Origin: CAVSUR01 sp052143655
GTDB lineage: Bacteria > Actinomycetota > Actinomycetes > Streptosporangiales > Streptosporangiaceae
Direction: 5' to 3'
DNA length: 13,072 nt
Assembly (NCBI GenBank): GCA_052143655.1
Contig: JBKQSL010000130.1
Coordinates: forward strand, 1 to 13,072
A program made the position numbers and the translations under genes. The notes beneath the pieces were generated by a model. That model had not been told where the DNA came from and searched no databases. It saw only the letters and a program-made list of their open reading frames with translations. Shown here in pieces: positions 1 through 6,777 of this stretch; positions within the stretch are counted from its first letter, which is position 1, and each line of letters opens with the position of its first letter.

Positions 1-1148
1 CCGGTATTCAGCCCCGTAGATCCGCACGATGTCGTAATCGGGCAGGTTCTGCAGGCTGCTCCGGTGCCAGGGCTTGCCCCGGCACCGGTACCGGGCGCAC
101 CGGGCCGTGATCACGTCCAGCGGTACCCGCAGCGCGATCTTCCCGTTGGCCGACCTGCGGCCGCCGGTGAGCTTGGTGCTGGAGTGCTGGGCGATGATCT
201 CATAGCCGAGGAACCGCGCCGCGCGGGTGCGGGCGCGGGTGATCAGGGTCTTGCCCGCGTTCAGTTCCAGCGCGAGATTGCCGCGCAGGAACGCCGCCAG
301 CTTGGCCTTTATCTCCTCGGCTTCGGCCTTCGGCCCGGCGAACCCCAGCAGGTGATCATCTGCGTACCGGATATAGAACAGCCTCCGGTAGCCGGGGTCC
401 ATCGGGTCCACCGAGGGCAGGACGCGCATCTGCCTCGCCAGTTCCCGGGCCTGTGCCCGGTCCCCGCGCTGCCGCGCGTCCCACCGCTGGCCCGCTAGCC
501 TTTTGTACTCGCGGCCCGGTTTCCTGCGGCTTCCCCTGGTGTACTGCGGGATGAGTTCCCTTTCCGCGTATTCGTCTAGCTTTCCCAGGTAAATGTTGCT
601 GAGCAATGGCGATACCACGCCGCCTTGCGGGGTTCCGCTCAGCGTTTCGTGATACTGCCAGTCTTCCATGTACCCGGCTGTGAGCATGTTGCGGATCAGC
701 CGGAGAAACCGGTTATCGTGGATCTTTTCCGCCGGGATCGTAATGAGGATCTCGTGGTCGATTGACCCGAAGCAGTCGGAGATATCTCCCTCGATGAGCC
801 ACACGGTCCCGGTCCAGGTTTCCTGCACTTCCCGCAGCGCCGTGTGGCAGCCGCGCCCTTTCCGGAATCCGTGTGAATGGCCAGAGAACGTCGGCTCGTA
901 ATACGCCTCCAGCAGGAGCCGCACCACCTCGCCGGCGAGCTTATCTGACCATGACGGCAGGCCGAGGGGACGCAGCTTCCCGTTCTTCTTCGGGATATGC
1001 ACGCGGCGCACCGGCGCGAACCGGTACCGCTCGCCGCGCATCGCCGCGATGATCTGATCGATCTTCTCCTCGGACATGCCGTCCGCGGTCTCACCGCAGG
1101 CCCCCGGCGTCATCGCACCCTGGTTTGAGTAGATGTTGCCGTAGGCCA
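1..1148 (-). pseudogene. Group II intron reverse transcriptase/maturase, C-terminal part (split, runs off window)
   Basis: Multifunctional protein that helps a group II intron splice and copies it into new DNA sites. The frame is open from 1146 to the window edge (382 codons). It opens with AYGNIYSNQGAMTPG, characteristic of this family's N-terminal region. It then shows PVRRVHIPKKNGKLRPLG, the GDISDCF block, SGTPQGGVVSP near 610-640, and the catalytic YADD at 355-366 followed by HLLGFAGPKAEAEEIKAKL. It is cut by the window edge just after IYGAEYR, so the maturase (X) and any DNA-binding or endonuclease domains are outside. The ATG at 1149 is probably not a true start: the first 36 codons lie at 5081-4974, across an inserted element. 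No other lesion is seen in the visible 382 codons, so the split appears recent. The family call is firm; the pseudogene status is inferred from the split. Confidence 0.93.
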
Positions 1149-1152
1149 TTTT

Positions 1153-1160
1153 CCGGACTA
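1153..1160 (+). repeat. Left inverted-repeat end of recombinase element
   Basis: CCGGACTA, four bases inside the left junction. Its exact inverted copy lies at 4958-4965. The adjoining 1161-1190 is AT-rich (T6 run, two TTTGTC copies), unlike the surrounding GC-rich DNA, as might be expected of a recombinase-binding end. Eight bases is short; what gives it weight is the placement at both junctions. Confidence 0.6.
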
Positions 1161-1174
1161 ATTTTTTGTCCGCT

Positions 1175-3625
1175 TTATTTGTCTTCTAATGATTTGATGG
1201 ACCGGCGAAAGCGGCTGTCACCGGGATTGCTGATGGCTGGCATTCCGAGGTCGGTGGGTCCGCTGCTGCGGTTGCGCTCGATGCTTCGGTCGAGGCTGAC
1301 GAGTTTGCGTTTAGCGGCTTCCAGGCTGACCTCAAGGCCCTGGACTTCGCCGAGCCAGCGGTTCATCCGTGCTTCGGCGATGCGCTCGCGCAGGTTGTGG
1401 ATAATCTCAGTGAGACGGGGCCGTTGCTGCGGCGACACGCGGAGCATCGCGCATCGCAGGCAAGCGTGCTCATGCTGGCAAGCCGACCCGTAAGGACGTC
1501 CGCACGTTCCCAGCGCCACCTTGCGCAACTGGAAGTGCTTCTGGAATTCTTGCCATTCCTGGTCGGTGGGCTCGCGGTATTCTTCGGAGGGCCGGGCGGC
1601 CCGCCGTTTGCCGAGGAACGCCCGGTAGGAGCGGATCAGGTCGTCTTGGAAGACGGCCATGTACGTTTCCGTAGTGGTCAGGCTTTTGTGGCCGAGAATC
1701 CGGGCTGCGATGTGCACGGGCAGCCCGCCGGTGACGGCTGCCGTCGTGAAGCACCTCCGGAAATCGTGGGGCCGGTAGGCCAGTGGCTGGCCCGTGGCGT
1801 CCTTGAGGCCGGCGGCGGCGAGCGCGGTGTTGATCAGGTTGTAGACCGTGCCGGGACTGATCACCTCGCGGCGGGCGCCGTGGGCGCGCTGGAAGAGGTG
1901 CGGGAGGAGCGGCCCGGTGGTCCGCTCGTGGTGGTCGTAGCGGGCGACGAGGGGAACGGCGCCGTCGTTGCCGGCACGCAGCCGGGTGATCACGGTGGCC
2001 AGGACGCTGGCGAGCTCCGGGTCCACTAGCAGCAGGCGTTCCTCGTTACTCTTGGACGGCACGATCTGCAGCAAGGGCACGACTTCGCCGCTGTCAGGAA
2101 GCTTGTATGACACCAGCGCCAGGTGGGTGATCTCCAGCAGTTCCTCCAGGCGCACCCCTGACAGGCGCAGCGTCTCGACGATCACCCAGGCCCAGAACGC
2201 CTCGTCCTCGCGGCGGGTCAGGTTGACCGTCTCGCCGGTGACCAGGTTTTCCGCTGTGACGGAGGGATTGCCCTGGTGCCGGGCCGACAGGCCGGCGCTC
2301 TTGAGGGCCTTGCGGCGGTAGCGGCTGCCGGCGTGATCGAGCACCTCGCCCGGTTCGCACCCGGCCGCGGCGGCCAGCAGCGCGGTCGTCTCGGCCAGGC
2401 ACCGTTCTGCGGCATCAGCCAGCGCGGGCAGATGCGGCAGGCGCTCACGCACGCGCTGGTGCATCGCGGCCACGGTTTTCCTGCGTGCCTTCTCATACCC
2501 CCGGGTGTCGTTCCTGCGCACCGGGCTGGGCACCGCCCACGGCACCCAGCTCGGATCTTCCAGCGCCCACTGCTGGATGTCGAGATAGAAGGCGCGGACC
2601 CGCATCAGGAGAGCGTGGATGTTCTTGCGCTCCCGTATCGTGCCGTCAGCGTCCGTGATGACCCGCGCGCGTTCCTTCCATGCCTGGGCGATCTCGCCAG
2701 GCAGGTGAAGGGTGTCGATGCCCGGGTGGTGCCGCTCGATGTCGGCCCAGAAGGTGCCCGCCAGCTCGCCGGCGAGGCCGGCCAGGGTCTTGTAGTCCAG
2801 CGCGGGGCGGCGTTCGTCAAGGTAGCGGACGAGCACGTCGCGGATCGGGCGGCAGGAGATGCCGTAGTCGTCGACCAGTTCCGCGGTTGTCCGCTGGCCG
2901 CGCCGCTGCGCGGACCGGAGAGTCGTGCCGGCCGGGGTCACCCCGATGTCACCGAGGAGGTCCCAGGCCGCGTGCAGTCCCGGGACCTGCCGGCGAGGGG
3001 GGTCGGCGTGAACGCTCCACGCGAACATCTCCAGGACGTCGCCGGGGGTCAGCGCGTCGATGTCGGTACCGGTATGCAGCACGATCTTGCTGATCACGCT
3101 CAGCGCGTCGCCCCGGTCGCGGCCGCTTAGCCCGCGTTCGGCAGCGGCGTTCTCAAGGCGGGCGAATATCCCGGGCCGCATGATCTCGCGCACCCGGTCG
3201 AGCAGCCCTGTCGCCCGGTAGGCGGCCAGGAAGTCGTAACTGGGCAGGACGACCCGGCACATCAGCAGGCAGCCCAGCCCGGCGATGTGCTCTTGCCTCT
3301 TGGTGATCGCCCGGCGGGTATCGCCCGGGGCCAGCATCTCGATCCAGCCGGTGTCCCGGTCGGCGCCGGAGACCGTCCACCGGTCCTGCCAGCCCTCGCC
3401 CGGGTGGGCATTCAGCCAGTCCAGGATCGTGCCGGCTCCCTTGAGCCTCCTGGTGCGGTGCACCGTGGCGGCGGGCCAGTCCGGCAACTGGGGCAGCAGC
3501 GCGAGGATGCCGCCGGCCGGCAGGCGGTCCACCGGCCCCACCCGGTGCTGCTGCAGCAGCCGCTCATCGGTGTCGAACGGGCCGCGGGTGCGGCGGGTTC
3601 CGGGCGTGGCAGTCGTCGCGATCAC
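1175..3625 (-). CDS. Large tyrosine recombinase, second of pair (TnpB-like)
   Basis: Site-specific DNA recombinase of 816 aa. The catalytic set is complete: Arg492 (SGVRLEELLEI), Lys525 (PSKSNEERLLL), His620 and Arg623 (RPHDFRR), His646 (LGHKSLTTTETY) and nucleophile Tyr655. About 480 residues precede the catalytic domain, much longer than in a simple phage integrase, as in TnpB-type partners. After the domain there is a Cys cluster (C708, C716, C722, C725; spacing 7-5-2) and a charged helical tail, which suggests a zinc-binding and coiled-coil extension. The start is a GTG whose GTGA overlaps the stop of the upstream recombinase, indicating translational coupling. The stop lies only 26 bases from the element's left junction, so no third gene follows. 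Recombinase identity is very strong; its pairing with the 417-aa protein is inferred from the overlap and from Tn554-like precedents. Confidence 0.93.
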   Translation of the reverse strand: MIATTATPGTRRTRGPFDTDERLLQQHRVGPVDRLPAGGILALLPQLPDWPAATVHRTRRLKGAGTILDWLNAHPGEGWQDRWTVSGADRDTGWIEMLAPGDTRRAITKRQEHIAGLGCLLMCRVVLPSYDFLAAYRATGLLDRVREIMRPGIFARLENAAAERGLSGRDRGDALSVISKIVLHTGTDIDALTPGDVLEMFAWSVHADPPRRQVPGLHAAWDLLGDIGVTPAGTTLRSAQRRGQRTTAELVDDYGISCRPIRDVLVRYLDERRPALDYKTLAGLAGELAGTFWADIERHHPGIDTLHLPGEIAQAWKERARVITDADGTIRERKNIHALLMRVRAFYLDIQQWALEDPSWVPWAVPSPVRRNDTRGYEKARRKTVAAMHQRVRERLPHLPALADAAERCLAETTALLAAAAGCEPGEVLDHAGSRYRRKALKSAGLSARHQGNPSVTAENLVTGETVNLTRREDEAFWAWVIVETLRLSGVRLEELLEITHLALVSYKLPDSGEVVPLLQIVPSKSNEERLLLVDPELASVLATVITRLRAGNDGAVPLVARYDHHERTTGPLLPHLFQRAHGARREVISPGTVYNLINTALAAAGLKDATGQPLAYRPHDFRRCFTTAAVTGGLPVHIAARILGHKSLTTTETYMAVFQDDLIRSYRAFLGKRRAARPSEEYREPTDQEWQEFQKHFQLRKVALGTCGRPYGSACQHEHACLRCAMLRVSPQQRPRLTEIIHNLRERIAEARMNRWLGEVQGLEVSLEAAKRKLVSLDRSIERNRSSGPTDLGMPAISNPGDSRFRRSIKSLEDK

Positions 3626-4875
3626 TGCGGGATCCCTCCGAACAGGACCGACAGGTCACCGGCGTCATATCCGGCCGCGGCCGGGGCCGGCGCGGCCTGC
3701 TGAACGCGCTGCTCCCGTGCGGCCAGGTGCTGCCGGACCCGGCGGATCACCTCGGCCTCGTCCTCAACGAGGTACACGTCGGCGGTAGTGGACAGGTGCG
3801 CGTGACCGAGGATCGTCTGGACGTCCCGCATGGTCAGCGACTCATCCCGGCTCATCCGCAGCGCCGCGGCATGGCGCAGGTCATGCATCGAGTAATTAGT
3901 GCCCAGCAGCACGTTGACCCGCTTGAACACGGCCCGCAGTGCCTCGTAGTTCACCGGCTGGCGGCGCAGCCCGTCGCCGTGGTCGCGGCGGCGCAGCGTC
4001 CACCACAAGGGCTCGTGCGGTTCCAGCGGACCGAGCTCAGCCAGATACAGCCGGATCCACACGAACGCCTCCGGGCTGGCCGGGAGCCACTGCTCCGCTC
4101 CCGAGCCCTTCCGGCAGACCCGCACGAGCTGCTCACCCCAGTCCAGGTCGCAGCCCCGGACGCCGAGCAGCTCGCTGGCGCGGGCGCCGGTGCTGATCCC
4201 CAGCGCGAGGATCGCCCGGTCCCGGCCCGACCGCAGTCCCGCGAACAGCTCGTTCCACCGCTCGTCGGGCATCGCCCGCGGCGCGCGCCGGGGAACCCGC
4301 GGGTTATAGCGGATCTTCCCCTCCGGCCGGAACGGCGCCAGGGGATTGTGATGCTCGTTCGGCCGCCGGCCTCGCCGGTCCAGCGCGACCGGGTTGACCA
4401 GCGGCCCGCCGCCCAGCTCGATCCAGAACTCATAGAAGCTCCGCAGCACCGCATTGCCGTGCCGCACCGTCCGCGGCTCGTACTGATCGCCGAGATAGCG
4501 CTTGCGGGTCACCGCGTTGACGGTCCCGGCCGTGGCGGCCGTCGTCGTCCTCGGTGAATTGCGGGGCTTCGATGCCTGCCCCAGCCACAAGACGAAGTCC
4601 CTGACCTCAGCCGACGTCGCCTTGTCCCAGTCAACGCCGACCGCCGCCAGCCACCGCCACCACCGCAGCAGGCCATAGGCATAGCTGCGGACGCTGCCGG
4701 CCCGGTTACCGCGGGCCACGAAATCCCGCAGGAACCGCCGGACCGGCTCTACCGGGTTGCCGTCCGGATCGACCACCAGCCACGGCACGACGCCCTCAGC
4801 CTCAACAACCCGGCCCCACAGCGGCAACCGGACCGAGGCGATGTCCCGCTCGACGAACCCACCCGACAGCCCCAC
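3622..4875 (-). CDS. Tyrosine recombinase, first of pair (TnpA-like)
   Basis: Site-specific recombinase of 417 aa. An N-terminal SAM-like core-binding region (roughly residues 40-160, with RSYAYGLLRWWRWL) precedes the catalytic domain. Active-site residues are all visible: Arg232 (TGARASELLGV), Lys256 (CRKGSG), His331 and Arg334 (MHDLRHAAALRM), His358 (LGHAHLSTTADVY) and nucleophile Tyr368. Start chosen: GTG at 4875, preceded by AAGGGAG at a suitable distance. Its TGA overlaps the next gene's GTG (GTGA, 3625-3622), so the two are co-transcribed and probably translated in balance. Transcription must begin in the 98 bases between the start and the element's right end, or outside in the interrupted intron ORF, which reads the same way. 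Both active sites look intact, so the pair may be functional. Confidence 0.94.
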   Translation of the reverse strand: MGLSGGFVERDIASVRLPLWGRVVEAEGVVPWLVVDPDGNPVEPVRRFLRDFVARGNRAGSVRSYAYGLLRWWRWLAAVGVDWDKATSAEVRDFVLWLGQASKPRNSPRTTTAATAGTVNAVTRKRYLGDQYEPRTVRHGNAVLRSFYEFWIELGGGPLVNPVALDRRGRRPNEHHNPLAPFRPEGKIRYNPRVPRRAPRAMPDERWNELFAGLRSGRDRAILALGISTGARASELLGVRGCDLDWGEQLVRVCRKGSGAEQWLPASPEAFVWIRLYLAELGPLEPHEPLWWTLRRRDHGDGLRRQPVNYEALRAVFKRVNVLLGTNYSMHDLRHAAALRMSRDESLTMRDVQTILGHAHLSTTADVYLVEDEAEVIRRVRQHLAAREQRVQQAAPAPAAAGYDAGDLSVLFGGIPQ

Positions 4876-4957
4876 GCGTCTCCCTTCGAAAGAGTCGCGT
4901 GAGTTCTACCGGCCAGCCCACCACCAGCGCATCAACCATCCCCGGCGTGTCGCCCGC

Positions 4958-4965
4958 TAGTCCGG
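4958..4965 (-). repeat. Right inverted-repeat end of recombinase element
   Basis: TAGTCCGG on the plus strand, exact inverse of 1153-1160, eight bases inside the right junction (4973/4974). Read from the junction inwards, both ends start with TTT and reach CCGGACTA, but this end has four more bases in between. Confidence 0.6.
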
Positions 4966-4973
4966 TCAACAAA

Positions 4974-5081
4974 CAGCAGGTACAGCTCGGTGCTGAACAG
5001 CTGCCGGTAGAGCTCCTCGCACGGCAGGCCCTTCCTGCCGCGCTCGCGGAGGACAGCAAGTACCGTCCCGGCGTCCTGCAT
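4974..5081 (-). pseudogene. Group II intron reverse transcriptase, first 36 codons (split)
   Basis: Too short to stand out as an ORF, but diagnostic. The ATG at 5081 opens MQDAGTVLAVLRERGRKGLP and continues to CEELYRQLFSTELYLL, the familiar N-terminus of actinobacterial group II intron reverse transcriptases. A GAGG ribosome-binding-like sequence precedes the ATG by about eight bases. In this family the next residues are AYG(R/N/K)IY; here the frame instead enters foreign DNA (TTT GTT GAC CGG) and hits a stop at about 4938. The expected AYGNIY continues at 1146. Joined, the two parts give one uninterrupted frame of at least 418 codons. Confidence 0.88.
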
Positions 5082-5550
5082 TGCGCATACCTCACGGTTC
5101 CTTATCGTCCGTCACCTGTGCCCCTTCGCCCTGTGGTCCGGCTTTCCCGGTCTCCAGATTGGCAGGCCGTCACCCCTGCGACTACTACGGGCACTCTGTC
5201 GCCATAGGACTCGCGTCCCTTAGGCGATCCCACGTTCATCAGCGTTATACGTCCTAGCGCGACTTAGGCGTCCCGTTCGTCTCCTTAAATACCCTGACAG
5301 GGCATCGCTCCATCACCCCGGAGGATTACGGCAGGTGGCTCGCAACCCCGCCGCAGGGGCTGGCACCGGTTACAGGCGTCTTTCCGGCGGGTGCACAATT
5401 GCGCCTTCTGGAGACTGGGCTTAAGGCAATCCAGCTTTCGCCATATCACGCGGATCCCCCGGCACGCCACCCCATACGCCTGGGCATGAGCTGCCGGTTT
5501 CCTGGCATGCTATTGTCCCCTTCACCTTTCAGATCCAGGTCAGCCATCAG
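5082..5550 (-). ncRNA. Group II intron 5' RNA (ribozyme domains upstream of the ORF)
   Basis: Non-coding stretch immediately upstream of the reverse transcriptase start, on the same strand. It contains segments typical of actinobacterial group II introns: GATGAACGTGGGATCGCC followed by AAGGGACGCGAGTCC (about 5237-5204), and GTGCCCGTAGTAGTCG (about 5193-5178), which resembles the domain III region. This is where domains I-III and the start of domain IV should lie. The 5' splice site is unresolved. No canonical GTGCG was found in the right position; a GTGCA at 5396 would make the leader short, while the IS110 frame is already lost by about 5618, which would give about 535 bases before the ORF. 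The 3' domains V-VI are beyond the left edge. The upper coordinate given is therefore approximate. Confidence 0.72.
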
Positions 5551-5660
5551 ATCCAGAGATAACTCCTCCCATCTCCGCCCGCTGCGCGGGCGATATAACA
5601 CTGCGCCTCGTGGCGCAGCGAGGCCTTGTGCGGGTCAACTCCGATCATCACTGCCACCAC
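5547..5660 (-). pseudogene. IS110-family transposase, N-terminal fragment
   Basis: Starts at a GTG (5660) with GAGGAGG eight bases upstream and reads VVAVMIGVDPHKAS. This is the signature N-terminus of IS110-family (DEDD/RuvC-like) transposases, where the Asp of GVDPHK is the first catalytic acid. After Ser (5621-5619) the family's usual HTAVA-type continuation is missing. The frame runs on as LRHEAQCYIARAAGG and stops at 5547, which I take to be intron or junction sequence. Family members are usually about 330-450 aa, so only the first few percent is here. The rest may lie beyond the intron's 3' end, left of the window. Confidence 0.72.
5601..5618. repeat. Perfect 7-bp hairpin at the transposase/intron transition
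   Basis: CTGCGCC, loop TCGT, GGCGCAG on the plus strand. It lies exactly where the IS110 reading frame loses family similarity. It could be target structure, intron 5' end or chance; some group II introns favour stem-loop targets. Confidence 0.5.
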
Positions 5661-5914
5661 GGCAATGCCCTCCTCACAGTCCCATGACCTCGTGGGCGAG
5701 ACCGTGGCGGGCATGCCTAATTCCAGGGATCCTTGCTGGCGCTCGCGCCTCTTTTGAGCCACGCCACGGCGAGGCCCCGGCAAGCTGGCACGTCGTTCGA
5801 AAGCCAGGCCCGAAGGGCCGGCAGGCGGTTAAAGAGCCAGCCCACCGGGACCTCTCAACGCTACGACCCCGGCTCACTGCCATCCCGGCCAGGCCCGGCG
5901 GCGTCTGCTCACAA
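5661..5914 (-). ncRNA. IS110 left-end leader, candidate bridge RNA region
   Basis: About 250 bases between the truncated integrase and the IS110 transposase start, with no convincing gene. In IS110-family elements the non-coding end upstream of the transposase can encode a structured bridge RNA that specifies target and donor. Here there is a stem-loop at 5803-5822 (GCCAGGCCC GAA GGGCCGGC, one bulge) plus other GC-rich pairing potential. The placement is right and the structure suggestive; neither transcription nor guide loops can be shown from the sequence alone. Confidence 0.35.
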
Positions 5915-6448
5915 TTAGGCGGTAATGATACGACGGGGCTTTTCCGGGTTCGGCGGGGTCTTCACGCCCCGGCTCGGGTGGATCGTGACGACCTCGTCCT
6001 CCAGCGCCGTAGTGAAGATCGCATTCAGGATCGAGGTCTTGCAGTACTGGATGGTTCGTGCTGATGCACCCTGGGCCTGCATCTCGGCGACCCACTGCCG
6101 GACGTGCTCGGGCATGATGTCGCGCATCTTCATCGGCCCGAAGAAGGGCAGCAGGCGCCTGCGGATCTGCCCCGCGTAATCCGACCGCACGCCAGGCTCC
6201 AGCAAGTGGTAGGGCAGCCATTTCTCCAGGACATACTCTTCGAAGGTCTGCCTGCCACGGCTGGGATCACCCTGCTTCCCGGCCCTGACGGCGGCCTCGG
6301 CCCGTTTCCACGCATCGGCGGCGTCCTTCTTGGTGCTGAAGGTGCCGGCCGACCGCTCCTGGCCCCGGAAATCGAGGTAGTAGGCGAGGTAGTAGGCCGT
6401 GTAGCGCGGCTTGCCGTCCCGGCCGGCTCGCTTACGCGCGAATCCCAT
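5915..6448 (-). pseudogene. int: Tyrosine integrase, truncated before catalytic domain
   Basis: N-terminal 177 aa of an island or phage integrase. Start chosen: ATG at 6448 (MGFARKRAGRDGKPRYTAYY), with AAGGAGG five bases upstream. An ATG at 6466 is also in frame, but that binding site lies downstream of it. Residues about 14-50 resemble an arm-type DNA-binding domain (FRGQERSAGTFSTKKDAADA). Residues about 65-165 are the SAM-like core-binding domain (QTFEEYVLEKWLPYH ... ARTIQYCKTSILNAIFTTALED). The frame stops after RRIITA, just where such proteins go on to the catalytic domain carrying Arg, His and Tyr, so the product could not recombine DNA. The break coincides with the presumed IS110 left end. 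A 12-bp tandem duplication adds AYYL. The nearby tRNA 3' half indicates this was the integrase of a tRNA-targeting island. Confidence 0.87.
6374..6397. repeat. 12-bp tandem duplication inside int
   Basis: GAGGTAGTAGGC occurs twice without a gap, encoding a repeated AYYL in TAYYLAYYLDF. Relatives generally have a single AYYLD-like strand here. The duplication keeps the frame. Confidence 0.8.
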
Positions 6449-6593
6449 GCCCACCTCCTTGATCATCTGACCGTCAACTGGATGTCAGCGCCCGGCATTG
6501 CGCGGTACCGGATGATCCTGATCGTATGGCATCTACCTGCAATTTTATCGAGAGCGGGACCATTCACCAGGAACTGAAAATGAACGCCTCTAA

Positions 6594-6641
6594 TGCTTTG
6601 GGAGCAGGAGGCCGCGAGTTCGAATCTCGCCATCCCGACCA
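6594..6641 (+). other. Attachment-site repeat: 3' half of tRNA-Pro(UGG)
   Basis: Not a complete tRNA. It starts in the anticodon arm with TGCTTTGGGAGCA (loop TTTGGGA, anticodon TGG). It continues through the T-arm at 6614-6630 (GCGAG TTCGAAT CTCGC), then CATCCCG, discriminator A and encoded CCA (6639-6641). Upstream bases do not supply the D-arm or the 5' acceptor strand (expected CGGGATG). A tRNA 3' half next to an integrase gene is the usual mark left at the distal end of an element inserted in a tRNA gene. The polarity places the island to the left and original chromosome to the right of 6641. Confidence 0.83.
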
Positions 6642-6710
6642 TCAGTGCAGCTCAGGGCCAGTTATTGGCTGGCAAGCGGGCTTTCAAGATCGTCTGATCG
6701 TCATTTGAGG

Positions 6711-6743
6711 CTCCCCTGCCGGTTCCGTGTCGTGTCAGGGGAG
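6711..6743 (-). terminator. Hairpin downstream of the acyltransferase gene
   Basis: CTCCCCTG at 6711-6718 pairs perfectly with CAGGGGAG at 6736-6743, with a 17-base loop. It lies 35 bases beyond the acyltransferase stop. There is no clear U-tract, which is common for actinobacterial terminators. Confidence 0.5.
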
Positions 6744-6777
6744 GGCACCGGGTCCGCACCGGGGCTGGCGGGAGTTC

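Larger units (their letters stand above)
1149..4973 (-). mobile_element. Two-tyrosine-recombinase element inserted in the intron ORF (about 3.8 kb)
   Basis: The limits are set by where the split reverse transcriptase frame stops and resumes. Coding reads ...TAC CTG CTG up to 4974 and resumes with GCC TAC GGC at 1146. The dinucleotide TG is present at both junctions, so the edge is uncertain by two bases. Content is minimal: two recombinase genes in a 4-bp overlap, 26 bases beyond the second stop, and about 98 bases upstream of the first gene. Near the ends are 8-bp inverted copies, CCGGACTA at 1153-1160 and TAGTCCGG at 4958-4965, lying 4 and 8 bases from the junctions. Organisation resembles the tnpA-tnpB pair of Tn554-like elements, but no tnpC-like third gene and no cargo are present. 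Unequal end spacing might reflect donor bases carried at one end, as described for Tn554. Class assignment is inference; the boundary evidence is direct. Confidence 0.82.
1..5600 (-). mobile_element. Group II intron (interrupted, 3' end outside window)
   Basis: Composite extent of the intron: 5' RNA domains, the split reverse transcriptase ORF in domain IV, and the nested recombinase element (1149-4973). It sits in the same orientation as the IS110 fragment it appears to interrupt. Both splice junctions are uncertain or outside the window. The protein cannot be made in one piece from this copy, so splicing or mobility would need a maturase from elsewhere or excision of the insert. Confidence 0.7.

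Noticed and set aside
1149..4973. Recombinase-in-trio (RIT) element
   Set aside because: A third recombinase or small partner gene was looked for at both ends; only 26 and 98 non-coding bases remain outside the two genes.
6594..6641. Functional tRNA gene
   Set aside because: Only the 3' half is present; no D-arm or 5' acceptor strand is found in the preceding bases.
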